Of a DNA stretch of 40,840 bases, positions 1 through 11,036 are shown in pieces. Both the position numbers and the translations under genes were made by a program. The notes beneath the pieces were generated by a model. It worked only from the letters and a program-made list of their open reading frames with translations, did no database searches and had not been told where the DNA came from. Each line of letters opens with the position of its first letter. Position 1 is the stretch's first letter. The stretch comes from Hydrogenophilales bacterium (GTDB taxonomy: Bacteria; Pseudomonadota; Gammaproteobacteria; Burkholderiales; Eutrophovitaceae), in NCBI GenBank assembly GCA_902601765.1, contig CACKOO010000011.1, positions 1 to 40,840 of the forward strand, read 5' to 3'.

Positions 1-136
1 CAAAACGGTTAGGCGCATTTATGGTTAAATTGGCTCCATCTTGGGTGGCGCTCAGCGGCACAATCCAAGTTTTATATTGTTCACGTGGTACGACTTTCTC
101 TAAATGAGAAAGGCAGATGTGCCAGAAATCTTCCAT
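1..136 (-). CDS. dnaA: Chromosomal replication initiator DnaA (N-terminal fragment, runs off the left edge)
   Basis: The reverse strand from an ATG at 136 reads MEDFWHICLSHLEKVVPREQ followed by YKTWIVPLSA, which is the typical domain I of DnaA (the DnaB- and DiaA-binding, self-oligomerising domain). Only the first 45 residues are in the window; the linker, AAA+ ATPase and DNA-binding domains lie beyond the left edge. A purine-rich AGGA lies about 6 bases upstream of the ATG on the minus strand and supports this start. It is transcribed divergently from rpmH, the usual arrangement at beta- and gammaproteobacterial origins. DnaA unwinds oriC and loads the replicative helicase. The identity is clear from the N-terminal motif and from the neighbourhood. 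Confidence 0.93.
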   Translation of the reverse strand, partial: MEDFWHICLSHLEKVVPREQYKTWIVPLSATQDGANLTINAPNRF

Positions 137-207
137 TTATATCCTAATAAGATTAGCAGAAACGGACTCTCTACTTACCGTTAGGATTCTAACAGTGAGA
201 GAACAAG

Positions 208-216
208 TTATCCACA
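208..216 (+). promoter_or_regulatory. DnaA box in the dnaA-rpmH spacer
   Basis: TTATCCACA is a perfect match to the high-affinity DnaA box. It lies in the 176-base divergent spacer between dnaA and rpmH, next to a T-rich stretch (about 228-243) that could melt easily. I find no second perfect box in this spacer, so it may serve dnaA autoregulation, or form part of an origin whose other boxes lie elsewhere. Confidence 0.75.
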
Positions 217-251
217 GGGAATTGAATTTTGTTTATTTTTTTCTCTACAGA

Positions 252-282
252 TTGACAACAGATGGTAATAGCAGTGTAAAAT
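252..282 (+). promoter_or_regulatory. Probable sigma-70 promoter for rpmH-rnpA
   Basis: A perfect TTGACA -35 (252-257) is followed by TGTAAA (275-280, 17-base spacer) or TAAAAT (277-282, 19-base spacer). Transcription would begin about 25 bases before the rpmH ATG. It is the only good promoter I see for the rpmH-rnpA-yidD group. The exact -10 is uncertain. Confidence 0.5.
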
Positions 283-312
283 CATGGGTTTTGTTAAGTG
301 AAAATAGGGATC

Positions 313-447
313 ATGAAAAGAACATATCAACCCTCAAAGATAAAAAGGGCCCGTCGTCATGGGTTTATGGCGAGGATGTCGACAAAAAGTGGACGCCAAA
401 TAATTAACGCTAGGAGAAATAAAGGTAGGGCGCGACTAGGTATTTAA
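313..447 (+). CDS. rpmH: 50S ribosomal protein L34
   Basis: A 44-residue, very basic protein, beginning [18 protein letters not shown] and ending in a run of Arg and Lys, is the textbook L34 sequence and length. It is a structural component of the large ribosomal subunit that binds 23S rRNA. The start is an ATG with AGGGA just upstream. It is the first gene of the plus-strand block and is followed after 15 bases by rnpA, with which L34 is almost always cotranscribed. Nothing is unusual. Confidence 0.97.
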   Translation: MKRTYQPSKIKRARRHGFMARMSTKSGRQIINARRNKGRARLGI

Positions 448-462
448 CGCTCGGATATTCTC

Positions 463-789
463 GTGAGGTTAGTGAGTCTGAAAGGTTCGGCAAACTATAC
501 AGGAGCTTTTAGCTTCAAGACCAGTGATAATGGTTTCACTGTTTTGGCTAGGAAAAGCCTTGAGAAAAGGGAACATGTGAGACTGGGCGTAGTCATTGCA
601 AAAAGAGTTTGTCCTAGGGCAGTTGACAGAACCCGAATCCGAAGGCTCATAAAAGAGATGGTGGTAAAAAGGGTCGATCTTTCAAGAAGTTTAGATATAG
701 TTGTAAAAGTTCGATTGCTGTTCCCGAAACTGAAACACAAAGAAGCCAGATTAAAACTAAATAAATTATTACGGGTAATTGAAGTTTGA
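463..789 (+). CDS. rnpA: Ribonuclease P protein component
   Basis: This 108-residue basic protein is the protein subunit of RNase P, which assists the catalytic RNA in removing the 5' leader of pre-tRNAs. The signature RNR-type helix appears as RTRIRRLIKE in the middle of the protein, preceded by LGVVIAKRV, which forms the central strand. The start is GTG at 463, close to rpmH and giving the usual family length. The end overlaps the yidD start by four bases, so the two are probably translationally coupled. The catalytic RNA gene rnpB is not in the window. Confidence 0.95.
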   Translation: MRLVSLKGSANYTGAFSFKTSDNGFTVLARKSLEKREHVRLGVVIAKRVCPRAVDRTRIRRLIKEMVVKRVDLSRSLDIVVKVRLLFPKLKHKEARLKLNKLLRVIEV

Positions 790-992
790 ATACTATTGTC
801 AGAATTATTCGGTTGTATCAAATTGCGATATCACCTTTCTTTCCATCCAGTTGTAGGTTTTACCCCACCTGTTCGCAATATACAATCGATAGTATAGAAA
901 AAAAGGGAGTGGTAAGAGGGTGTTGGGCTGGTCTGAAAAGAGTTTTACAATGTCATCCCTGGGGTAAGAGCGGTATTGACAATTCAGCTTAG
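786..992 (+). CDS. yidD: Membrane protein insertion efficiency factor YidD
   Basis: A 68-residue protein with the conserved YidD core: an N-terminal amphipathic helix, the invariant SP at residues 16-17, and CRFYPTCSQY at 23-32, followed by a GWxGxxR-like segment (GCWAGLKRVL). YidD is a small inner-membrane-associated factor thought to help YidC insert membrane proteins. The start is TTG, overlapping the rnpA stop. Its place between rnpA and yidC is the conserved one in proteobacteria. It is slightly short at the C-terminus, which is the variable part of the family. Confidence 0.93.
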   Translation: MNTIVRIIRLYQIAISPFFPSSCRFYPTCSQYTIDSIEKKGVVRGCWAGLKRVLQCHPWGKSGIDNSA

Positions 993-1114
993 ATATCACG
1001 GCTTATAGAAATAAATTAAGCGGTTTTGAAAGTATAGTCAAAGCACGAAAATAAAGAATTGTTGTAAACATTCTGTAACGAAGTTTTGGGGCAAGTTTGG
1101 TAATTAGATAAAAT

Positions 1115-2798
1115 ATGGACAGTTTACGAGTATTTGCCACGTTAGTATTAGCGGTTTCATGTTTTCTTTTGGTGGAAGCATGGACAGGCCGAGGGTCCGA
1201 TTCCGAAGGTGTAATTCCACAAAACACTGGGACTAACAATTTTAATAAAGATGAAATTTCAAAACCAGACGATTTGCCGGTTGTAAGTGTTCCGCTGCAA
1301 TCAAGGAAAGATAGGGGCACAGAGGAATTAATAAGGAACGAAATTCCTGGCGACAAAGTAGATGATGGCAAATTGGTTAAGATAAAAACAGACTTATTCG
1401 CAATTACCATTAACTCAATCGGACCCGAAATAGAGCGTATAGAGTTACTGGAACACCCATCGAAGACAAATAAGAGTGAAAGTTTTGTAATATTTGATAA
1501 GCGGGTAGGGCACAACTACACGGCACAACTCGGACTAATTGGGGAGGGGTTACCTAATCACAAAGATGAATTTTACACACCCAGTGAAAGTTACACGCTA
1601 TTAAGTGGGACCGATCAACTTTCTGTTACGTTTGAAACTGAAAAACAAGGGGTCTTGATAAGGCATCATTACAACTTTACTAGAAATAACTATGTTATTG
1701 ATATACTTACAGAAATTGTCAACAACAGGTCGCAAGCGTTAGATCCTTATGCCTATTACCAATTGGTGAGAGACGACAGTAACCCGAGCGGGACTTCCAA
1801 GATGTTGCCTACGTATACAGGGGTCGCACTTTTCACAGAAGATTCTAAATATAAAAAAATTGACTTTTCAGATATCGACAAAGGAGTTAAGAAATACCCT
1901 AAAAGTTCTGATAATGGATGGATAGCAATAATCCAGCATTACTTCCTAGGAACTTGGCTGCCGGAAGACGGTAAACCCAGGGAATATTTTACCAGAATCC
2001 TTAATAATGGATTGTATGGAGTAGGTGTGATTTTGCCAATAGGTAATATTCCAAGCAAAACGTCAACAACCGTTGCCAACAGGTTATACGTAGGACCGCA
2101 AGACCAAGACAAACTGGCAGCATTGTCAGAGGGCCTTAATCTCACCGTAGACTATGGCTTTTTAACAATAATAGCGTCACCTTTATTCCGTGTTTTGAAA
2201 TGGATACACAATTACGTTTCTAATTGGGGCTGGTCAATTGTTTTTTTAACGGTTTTAATCAAATTAGTATTCTATCCATTATCAGCAGCCAGTTATAAAT
2301 CTATGGCCCGAATGAGGGTAGTTGCGCCAAAATTGCAAAAATTAAAAGAATTGTACGGGGACGACAAACAACGCATGCAGCAAGAAATGATGTCTCTTTA
2401 CAAGACCGAGCAAATTAATCCACTGGGTGGATGTTTGCCTATTTTGGTGCAAATACCAGTATTCATATCTCTATACTGGGTTCTTTTAGCGAGCGTCGAA
2501 CTAAGATATGCGCCCTTCGTACTTTGGATTGATGATTTATCGGCAAAAGATCCTTATTACGTATTGCCAATACTTATGGGGTTAAGCATGATCATACAAA
2601 CGTCGCTTAATCCTACGCCGCCTGATCCTGTTCAGGCAAAAAGTTATGAAAATCATGCCAGTTGTATTTAGTGTATTTTTCTTTTTCTTTCCTTCTGGAT
2701 TGGTTTTATATTGGCTAGCTAATAATATTTTATCGATCGCTCAGCAATGGAGGATCACACGGGTAATTGAGTCGAAATCCGCCAAGAATGTATCCTAA
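1115..2798 (+). CDS. yidC: Membrane protein insertase YidC (one-base frameshift near the 3' end)
   Basis: YidC/Oxa1 insertase, about 560 residues if the frame is corrected. It has an N-terminal membrane anchor (residues 5-23), a large periplasmic beta-sandwich domain, then the Oxa1-type helices beginning near [13 protein letters not shown] and the conserved [20 protein letters not shown]. The open frame stops at 2671 after PPDPVQAK. Removing one A from the A5 run at 2638-2642 restores [19 protein letters not shown] and the last transmembrane helix, ending at TAA 2796-2798. The protein would otherwise lose its last helix, and YidC is essential, so a sequencing error is more likely than real loss. 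The end overlaps the mnmE start by 11 bases. Confidence 0.92.
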
Positions 2799-4130
2799 TG
2801 ATACAATAGTAGCCGTTGGTTCTGGGGTTGGTAAAGCGGGTATTTCCGTCATCAGGATATCAGGCCCGCAAGCGTCTGATATAGGAAAATTTATTTGTCG
2901 TCAGACACTTATAGAACGTCAAGCGATACCGACGAACTTTTACGACGAATTGGGTGCTTCGGTAGACTCGGGAATCTCTATCTTTTTTAAACAACCCAAA
3001 TCTTTTACCGGAGAGGACACCGTTGAGTTGCAAGGACATGGTGGAATAGTCATCCAAAAACTAGTGCTAGAACTATGTATCGGTTTGGGTGCTCGCCTAG
3101 CAGAGCCAGGAGAGTTTACCAAGCGGGCTTTCTTAAACGGTAAAATTGACCTGGTTCAAGCCGAGAACGTTCTTAACCTCATTAACGCGAGTACTATTAG
3201 TGCTGCAAAAAGTGCTCACCGAGCTTTGCAAGGGGAAGCTTCCGGCAAGATAAAGAGCATTTCTGACGAAATTATTCGAATTCGAGGGGAAATAGAGGCC
3301 CGAATAGATTTTGTCGAGGAGGAGGTTGATAAACTAATAGAAGAAAAACTTTTATCCGATTTGGAAACTTTAAGTGACGAGCTACGCCGACTTGTGAATA
3401 ATATTGAGAAGGGCACTGTTCTCAGGGAGGGCATCAAATTAGTTATCTTTGGCAGGCCCAACGTTGGCAAGTCATCCATTTTTTAATGCGTTACAAGGTA
3501 AGCAAGCTGCAATAGTTACGAATATTCCAGGTACTACACGAGATATTTTGTCTGGCTACATCGAGGTAAACGGGGTTCCAGTCGAAATTATTGATACGGC
3601 CGGCATCCGGGAATCGAAAGAAATAATAGAGAAGTTAGGAATAGAAAAAAACAAAAAACGAACTCAGCCTTGCAAATATTGCAATGTGCGTGGTGGACAA
3701 TATGCAGGCTTTATTTGAGTTCCAAGATTTAGGCGTTTCTATTCCAAAGGGCACAAAGCTGATTAGCGTTGTTAACAAAGCTGACCTGATAGGCCATAAA
3801 GCCGAGGCATTGGAAGAAGGTGAGGGTTGGAAAGTCATAATGTCTGCTACGTCTAACGACAACATTGATCCCCTTCTTGAGGCTATCAGCAGGACAATCG
3901 GAGGGGAAGGCGTCGAGAGTGGTGATGCGTTGATGGCGAACAGTCGACAAGCCACCGCGGTTAAAAATTGCTTATCGCAAATTATTAAAGCATCGATGGA
4001 GATAACCCAGCCAGATATTATGGCTGAAGAGCTCCGACTGGCTAGCAATAGTTTGTTCGCAGTTACGGGTGAAGTTACCCCGGATGATATTCTTGGAGAA
4101 ATATTCGCTAAATTCTGTATTGGCAAGTAA
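2788..4130 (+). CDS. mnmE: tRNA modification GTPase MnmE (two one-base frameshifts)
   Basis: With two corrections this is a full-length (about 446 residues) MnmE, the GTPase that works with MnmG on the wobble uridine (cmnm5U) of certain tRNAs. The N-terminal formyl-THF-binding domain begins [10 protein letters not shown]. The G domain has GRPNVGKSS (Walker A), PGTTRD, DTAG and NKAD. The C-terminus FCIGK keeps the conserved Cys. The frame is broken by one extra T in the T6 run at 3479-3484 and one extra A in the A7 run at 3645-3651; removing one base at each site rejoins three open segments without loss of conserved sequence. The chosen start is ATG 2788, four residues before DTIVA as in the family; a TTG at 2767 is possible. 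Confidence 0.9.
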
Positions 4131-4147
4131 AATCTACATCAGTAAGA

Positions 4148-4163
4148 TGTTTCACGTGAAACA
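4148..4163. promoter_or_regulatory. parS: parS centromere site
   Basis: TGTTTCACGTGAAACA is a perfect 16-base palindrome matching the chromosomal parS consensus bound by ParB. It lies in the 85-base mnmE-mnmG spacer, about 2.6 kb from parA and within about 4 kb of dnaA, where parS sites usually cluster. ParB should nucleate here and spread to form the partition complex that ParA moves. No second full copy was seen in the window. Confidence 0.92.
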
Positions 4164-4215
4164 GTGAAAGTTTAGCTGACCAGATCTTTAGTCTCTTTTA
4201 AATTAGGTGCTGTAA

Positions 4216-6117
4216 TTGAAATATCCAGAATCATACGATGTTATAATTGTAGGCGGTGGCCACGCGGGTACCGAAGCTGCTTTGGCGTCCGCTAGAACGG
4301 GCAGGAAGACGCTCCTCGTCACCCAAAATCTTGATACGTTAGGGCAAATGTCCTGTAATCCCTCGATTGGAGGTTTGGGTAAAAGCCATTTGGTGAAGGA
4401 AATAGATGCCCTTGGGGGAATTATGGCATATGCTGCCGACCTGTCAGGAATTCAATTTAGAGTTCTCAATAGGAGTAAGGGGCCGGCTGTCAGAGCAACA
4501 AGGGTACAGGCAGACAGGTTACTTTATAGGAGAGCAATAAGGACGGCGCTAGAAAATCAGGAAAACTTATCATTACTACAGCAAGCTGTAAAGAGCGTTC
4601 AACTTAAGTCTGGCTCGATCAGAGGGATTTTAACCGAAACCGACGTTTCGATCGAATCAAAAACTGTAGTTATCACAGCTGGGACTTTCTTGGCCGGGAA
4701 AGTTCATGTTGGGTCCCAAAGTTATCAAGCTGGTCGTGCTGGTGACCCAGCCTCGATAAGCCTGTCCAGTAATTTACGGGAGCTATCATTGCCTGTTGGC
4801 CGACTAAAAACCGGAACCCCGCCGAGAATTGACGGAAAAACAATTGATTTCACGAAATTGGTTAAGCAATTTGGGGATGATCCTAGGCCTGTTTTTTCTT
4901 ATGAGGGGGATCATTCCTTGCACCCCCAGCAAAAGGTGTGCTGGATTACTCACACAAATGAGAAAACTCACGATATTATATTAAAAAATCTGCACCGTTC
5001 CCCTATGTTTTCTGGTGCCATAGAGGGGTTAGGGCCCAGATACTGTCCATCCATTGAAGATAAGGTAACTCGATTCACTGACAAAGGGAGTCACCAGGTT
5101 TTTTTAGAACCGGAGGGGCTTACTACGAATGAAATATATCCAAACGGGATATCTACTAGCTTACCTTTTGATGTGCAATTAGAATTCATCCAATCAATTA
5201 GAGGATTGGAGAATTGTTCAATCCTCCGGCCAGGTTATGCTATCGAATATGATTATTTTGATCCAAGGGAATTACGACAATCGCTCGAGACCAAAGCGAT
5301 AAGAGGACTTTTTTTTGCCGGTCAAATCAATGGAACCACTGGATATGAAGAAGCAGCGGCACAGGGTATTCTTGCCGGAATTAACGCAGCCCGAATGGCG
5401 AATGAGCAAGAGCCTTGGCTTCCGCTGAGGAGTTCCTCTTACTTAGGAGTATTGGTTGATGATCTAACCACTAAAGGTATAATCGAGCCGTATCGCATGT
5501 TCACCAGTCGTGCAGAGTACCGCCTATCACTTAGGGAGGATAACGCGGATTTAAGGTTAACGCCCATAGCACAAGAACTCGGTCTTTTAACATCCGAGAG
5601 GTGGCTAAACTTTTGTGAAAAGCGAGATCGTATTGACACGGAGTTATTGAGAGTGAAGGAAACTTCCGTGAAAGCAAATGGTTCAAATGAACTCGCTCGT
5701 GAAATAAATACCAGCAAAATCAGAGCGGTTGCCCTGCTAAAGCGTCCAAATTTTACCTTTGATAACTTGATAAAATTCACAGACTATAAAGACTTAAATT
5801 TGAGAGATGAAATAAAACAGCAGGTAGAAATACAAGTAAAATACGAGGGTTATATTAAAAGGCAAGATATTGAAATCAATAAACAAATTGGCCTTGATGC
5901 CTTAAAGTTACCTGAAAATATCGACTATGAATTGGTGTCAGGGCTTTCAAACGAAATAAGGCAACTGTTAACCTCGCGTCGTCCAGAAACCATTAGTCAA
6001 GCATCGCGGATTACAGGAATTACCCCCGCTGCGATATCCATCTTGATGATTTACCTAAAGCACTCTTCCCAAAAGACAAATTATGTTCACAAGAAAGCAA
6101 AATCGCTTGCAAAATAA
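4216..6117 (+). CDS. mnmG: tRNA uridine-5-carboxymethylaminomethyl modification enzyme MnmG (GidA)
   Basis: A 633-residue FAD protein that forms the MnmEG complex and installs the carboxymethylaminomethyl group on U34 of tRNAs. The dinucleotide-binding motif [10 protein letters not shown] is at residues 13-22, followed by the family signatures [20 protein letters not shown] and [11 protein letters not shown] with catalytic-region Cys. The C-terminal helical tRNA-binding domain is complete. The start is TTG at 4216, which gives exactly the family N-terminus ([14 protein letters not shown]). Unlike its partner mnmE, the reading frame is intact. The 3' end overlaps rsmG by 35 bases. Confidence 0.96.
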   Translation: MKYPESYDVIIVGGGHAGTEAALASARTGRKTLLVTQNLDTLGQMSCNPSIGGLGKSHLVKEIDALGGIMAYAADLSGIQFRVLNRSKGPAVRATRVQADRLLYRRAIRTALENQENLSLLQQAVKSVQLKSGSIRGILTETDVSIESKTVVITAGTFLAGKVHVGSQSYQAGRAGDPASISLSSNLRELSLPVGRLKTGTPPRIDGKTIDFTKLVKQFGDDPRPVFSYEGDHSLHPQQKVCWITHTNEKTHDIILKNLHRSPMFSGAIEGLGPRYCPSIEDKVTRFTDKGSHQVFLEPEGLTTNEIYPNGISTSLPFDVQLEFIQSIRGLENCSILRPGYAIEYDYFDPRELRQSLETKAIRGLFFAGQINGTTGYEEAAAQGILAGINAARMANEQEPWLPLRSSSYLGVLVDDLTTKGIIEPYRMFTSRAEYRLSLREDNADLRLTPIAQELGLLTSERWLNFCEKRDRIDTELLRVKETSVKANGSNELAREINTSKIRAVALLKRPNFTFDNLIKFTDYKDLNLRDEIKQQVEIQVKYEGYIKRQDIEINKQIGLDALKLPENIDYELVSGLSNEIRQLLTSRRPETISQASRITGITPAAISILMIYLKHSSQKTNYVHKKAKSLAK

Positions 6118-6752
6118 AATTGAGGAACAGTTCTTAACCGGTCTTAGAAGTCTAGGATTGGCATTTGGGCCAACAAAATTAGCTCAATTAAACGAGTTCG
6201 CTCAATTACTTGAAAAATGGAATACCATATACAACTTAACCGGTATAAAGAATACCGCTGATTGGTGGACACACCATTTTTTTAGATAGCCTAGCGGTTG
6301 TAGAATATTTAACAGGGGACACTATGGTTGACATAGGGTCTGGTGCTGGATTTCCAGGTGTCATTTTGGGAATAGCAATGCCAGAAACAAATGTGACGCT
6401 AGTCGATAGCAACCATAAAAAAGGGGCTTTTTTGCGCGAGGTTTCTTCGCGATTGGGGTTAAAAAATATTTCAGTCATTACAACCAGGGTTGAGGATTAT
6501 AAGCCCGTCACCAGATACTGTCTGGTTATATCTCGAGCTTTCGCGAGTCTACATGTCTTTTTACTTAGATCGAAGCATTTATGCACTAAAAATGGATCGC
6601 TTGTGGCTATGAAAGGTCACATAAATCGGGATGAGGTTGGCGCCATACCGCAAAATATACTTCAACGTATAATCCCAGTAGAGGTGCCATTTCTGCATGA
6701 AACTAGAAACCTTGTTTTCATGAGTCCTTCGGTCGGCGAAGGGTCGGTTTAA
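6083..6752 (+). CDS. rsmG: 16S rRNA (guanine-527-N7)-methyltransferase RsmG (GidB), one-base frameshift
   Basis: RsmG methylates G527 of 16S rRNA using S-adenosylmethionine. The N-terminal part has the conserved [14 protein letters not shown], and the second open segment has the SAM-binding motif [10 protein letters not shown] and the ISRAFASL motif. The frame breaks after WWTHHF in the T7 run at 6277-6283; removing one T gives THHFLDSLAV, the conserved family sequence, and a protein of about 222 residues. The error is the same kind as those in yidC and mnmE. The start (ATG 6083) lies inside the end of mnmG. The stop is one base before the parA start, so rsmG, parA and parB are likely cotranscribed. 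Confidence 0.9.
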
Positions 6753-6753
6753 T

Positions 6754-7518
6754 ATGGCCAAGGTATTAGCTATAGCTAACCAAAAAGGCGGGGTGGGTAA
6801 AACAACAACCGCCATAAACTTGTCTGCCAGCTTGACTTTAGCAAGTAAAAAAGTACTTTTAATCGATTTAGACCCGCAAGGTAACGCTACTACTGGCAGC
6901 GGGATCGATAAACATAGCATTTCTCCCACGGTTTATCAGGTTTTATTAGGGCAAAGCAAAATCAACTCAGCAATAAGAAAAAGTAATGAGGGGCAATATG
7001 ACGTGTTGCCAGCTAATAGAAACTTGGCCGGTGGTGAGGTTGAATTGGTGGATATTGAAAATAGAGAAAATAGATTAAAAAATGCTCTCCACAATCTTCT
7101 GGACAAGTATGACTATATCTTGATCGACTGCCCTCCGGCCCTCAGCTTACTGACTGTTAATGGCTTCACCGCCGCCGACGCCGTAATGATCCCGATGCAG
7201 TGCGAGTACTATGCTCTTGAGGGTTTACGAGATTTGGTGGAAACTATAAAACGCATAAGATCTAGCTTGAATTCAGGACTTAAAATTGAGGGATTATTGC
7301 GCACAATGTATGACCCAAGAAATTCTCTAACTCGTCAAGTATCGGACGATCTTGAAGACCACTTTGGAGATAAGGTTTATCGCACAGTAATTCCGAGAAA
7401 TGTCAGGTTAGCCGAAGCGCCAAGTCACGGACTACCCGTGGTAGCTTTTGACGCGAGTTCGCGGGGAGCTTTGGCATATCTTGATTTGGCACGTGAGGTA
7501 ATGGGACACAACAGTTAA
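6754..7518 (+). CDS. parA: Chromosome partitioning ATPase ParA (Soj)
   Basis: A 254-residue deviant Walker-type ATPase. KGGVGKTTT at residues 11-19 is the deviant Walker A with the signature Lys; LIDLDPQGNAT is the A' motif and YDYILIDCPPALSLL the Walker B region. ParA binds DNA non-specifically in its ATP form and is released by ParB, which moves the parS-ParB complex and hence the origin region. It starts one base after the rsmG stop and is followed by parB after 12 bases. Its short N-terminus, without a helix-turn-helix, marks it as the chromosomal (type Ib-like) form. The gene is complete. Confidence 0.96.
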   Translation: MAKVLAIANQKGGVGKTTTAINLSASLTLASKKVLLIDLDPQGNATTGSGIDKHSISPTVYQVLLGQSKINSAIRKSNEGQYDVLPANRNLAGGEVELVDIENRENRLKNALHNLLDKYDYILIDCPPALSLLTVNGFTAADAVMIPMQCEYYALEGLRDLVETIKRIRSSLNSGLKIEGLLRTMYDPRNSLTRQVSDDLEDHFGDKVYRTVIPRNVRLAEAPSHGLPVVAFDASSRGALAYLDLAREVMGHNS

Positions 7519-7530
7519 ATAAGGAAATAC

Positions 7531-8376
7531 ATGGGAAAAACAAAAGGATTGGGGAGGGGCTTAGATGCCCTATTCGCTCTCGAGACTAAGGCATCTGACC
7601 TTGGGACAGCAAACGAGTTATCGGTTAATGTGTTGGTGCCAGGACGATATCAACCTCGTTCTCAAATGGATCAATCATCGATAAAATCCCTAGCGGACTC
7701 TATTCATTCCCAAGGGATTATTCAGCCTATTCTTGTTCGGGCGATAGGAAACCATAAATATGAAATTATCGCAGGGGAGCGCCGCTGGAGAGCGGCCCAA
7801 GAGGTCGGTTTAGAAACAGTTCCAGTGGTGATTAGGGAAGTCGAAGATGAGGATGCTATATCGATGGCTCTAATCGAAAATATTCAACGCGAGGATCTAA
7901 ACCCTTTGGAGGAAGCGTCTGGAATTGACCGACTCATAACCGAATTTGGTTTAACTCATGAGTCGGCTGCGAAATCGTTGGGGAAATCTCGCAGCGCTAT
8001 TTCTAATTTACTTAGATTGCTTTCACTTGATAGAAATGTTCAAAAATTACTCATGGCAGGCTCAATTGACATGGGCCACGCTAGAGCTCTTTTATCATTG
8101 GAAAAGCAAACACAAGTTGAGATGGCTAACAGGATCGTAACCCTCGGTTTATCCGTCAGGGAGACAGAAAGGCTAGTGAACTCTGATGTCGTATCCAAAC
8201 AAAGTAAAAAAACTCCGAGAAAATCACGAGATTTGCAGCGCCTGGAAGACGAGATCTCAGAATTGTTGGGATTATCATCAAGCATAAAGCACGGCAAAGG
8301 TGGTAGTGGTAAACTTATAATTAATTATGGTAATCTTGATCAACTTGACTTGGTATTAACCAAGCTGAGGAAATAA
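7531..8376 (+). CDS. parB: Chromosome partitioning protein ParB (Spo0J)
   Basis: A 281-residue ParB. The N-terminus carries GLGRGLDALF, the typical ParA-stimulating segment. The CTP-binding ParB/sulfiredoxin-like domain includes the GERRWRA motif at 82-88 and ENIQREDLNP. A helix-turn-helix follows at about 143-165 (SAAKSLGKSRSAISNLLRLL), and the C-terminal part is the dimerisation domain. It binds parS, of which one perfect copy is present at 4148-4163, and slides along DNA as a CTP clamp. It is encoded directly after parA. The 76-base gap downstream separates it from the ATP synthase operon. Confidence 0.96.
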   Translation: MGKTKGLGRGLDALFALETKASDLGTANELSVNVLVPGRYQPRSQMDQSSIKSLADSIHSQGIIQPILVRAIGNHKYEIIAGERRWRAAQEVGLETVPVVIREVEDEDAISMALIENIQREDLNPLEEASGIDRLITEFGLTHESAAKSLGKSRSAISNLLRLLSLDRNVQKLLMAGSIDMGHARALLSLEKQTQVEMANRIVTLGLSVRETERLVNSDVVSKQSKKTPRKSRDLQRLEDEISELLGLSSSIKHGKGGSGKLIINYGNLDQLDLVLTKLRK

Positions 8377-8452
8377 TTTCAGCCCGGTCATTTGGTATTG
8401 ATATGATTCAAATCAATCTTAAAGTTAACGCAATGAAGGCACCACAAATAAA

Positions 8453-9659
<1,207 letters not shown>

Positions 9660-9705
9660 GGAAGATTAACTTAACTTACGTTTGAATTTTAATTAGCTTT
9701 TGTAG

Positions 9706-9978
<273 letters not shown>

Positions 9979-10010
9979 AACATTCCGGTTTATTTTCAGG
10001 AGAAAACATA

Positions 10011-10484
10011 GTGGATATAAACGCTACGCTGCTGGGGCACGTTATTTGGTTTAGCGTGTTTATATGGGTAACGATGAAATATATCTGGCCACCGTTACAA
10101 CAAGCAATGGAAGATCGTCAACAAGAAATTGCTGGTGGGTTGGCAGCAGCGGAGCAAGGTCGAAAAGACTTAGTCCAAGCTGCGGATAAGTCACAGGCAG
10201 TGATCTCAGAGGCCAGGGCGAATGCTTCCGATATTATTGTCCAAGCTGAAAAAAGAGGTGCTGAGTTGGTTGAGGAAGCAAAAATAGCAGCCCAAACTGA
10301 AGCTACTCGCATAATTGACGCCGCAAAAAAAGATATTGATCAAGAGGTAGCGCGGGCCAAAGAAGAACTGCGATTAAAAATTTCACTTCTGGCAGTCTCG
10401 GGGGCAGAGAGGATTCTCAAGAAAGAGGTTGACCAAGAAAGCCACAAAACATTATTGCATGATCTCGAAAAGGAGTTTAATTAA
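10011..10484 (+). CDS. atpF: F1Fo ATP synthase subunit b
   Basis: A 157-residue protein with one N-terminal membrane helix (about residues 7-25), followed by a long charged, Ala- and Glu-rich helix that forms the peripheral stalk dimer. The sequence WPPLQQAMEDRQQEIAGGL is the conserved junction. The start is GTG at 10011, with a good CAGGAG ribosome binding site. It is followed after 2 bases by atpH, whose product caps the stalk. Complete and usual in length. Confidence 0.95.
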   Translation: MDINATLLGHVIWFSVFIWVTMKYIWPPLQQAMEDRQQEIAGGLAAAEQGRKDLVQAADKSQAVISEARANASDIIVQAEKRGAELVEEAKIAAQTEATRIIDAAKKDIDQEVARAKEELRLKISLLAVSGAERILKKEVDQESHKTLLHDLEKEFN

Positions 10485-10486
10485 AA

Positions 10487-11023
10487 GTGGCGGAAATAGT
10501 GACTATTGCAAGACCCTATGCAACAGCTATTTTTCAGTTAGCAAAGTCAAATGGTAGTTTGGATGATTGGTCGTTGGAACTCGATTATCTTTTGGAATTA
10601 TGCAACGATCCAAACGTGAAAAATTTTTTGGCGCATCCCCAGGCTACCAGTAGAGATATTGAATCCGTCTTCCTTGGACTATTAAGTAATAAAGTGGACC
10701 GCAAGGTTTGTAACTTTCTACGATTAGTGATTAAAAATGATCGTTTGCATGCCTTGCCACTTATAAGAAGCATATTTGAAAAATTAAAGGCTACTGAAAA
10801 AGGTAAAGTTGACGCTATCATTCAGACTGCCTTTGATTTGGACAGACAGGATTTGGAAAATCTGATCAAAATGGTTTCGAAAAAAATCAGTAAAGCAGTC
10901 AATCCAGTTGTCAAGGTCGACAAAGGGTTAATCGGGGGTATTAAAGTACAAATCGGTGATAAAGTTTGGGACATGTCAGTCAGTGGGAAATTAAAATATA
11001 TGGCGTCCAGCCTTTCAAAATAG
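10487..11023 (+). CDS. atpH: F1Fo ATP synthase subunit delta
   Basis: A 178-residue delta subunit that joins the b-subunit stalk to the top of the alpha3beta3 hexamer. The N-terminus [15 protein letters not shown] is the family signature, and the C-terminal [26 protein letters not shown] is the conserved strand segment. The start is GTG at 10487, immediately after atpF. It ends 13 bases before atpA. Normal length. Confidence 0.95.
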   Translation: MAEIVTIARPYATAIFQLAKSNGSLDDWSLELDYLLELCNDPNVKNFLAHPQATSRDIESVFLGLLSNKVDRKVCNFLRLVIKNDRLHALPLIRSIFEKLKATEKGKVDAIIQTAFDLDRQDLENLIKMVSKKISKAVNPVVKVDKGLIGGIKVQIGDKVWDMSVSGKLKYMASSLSK

Positions 11024-11036
11024 GAGCAAATTAGGA

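Noticed and set aside
117..407. A 96-codon open frame over the dnaA-rpmH spacer.
   Set aside because: It overlaps dnaA on the other strand and rpmH in another frame, and has no recognisable protein features.
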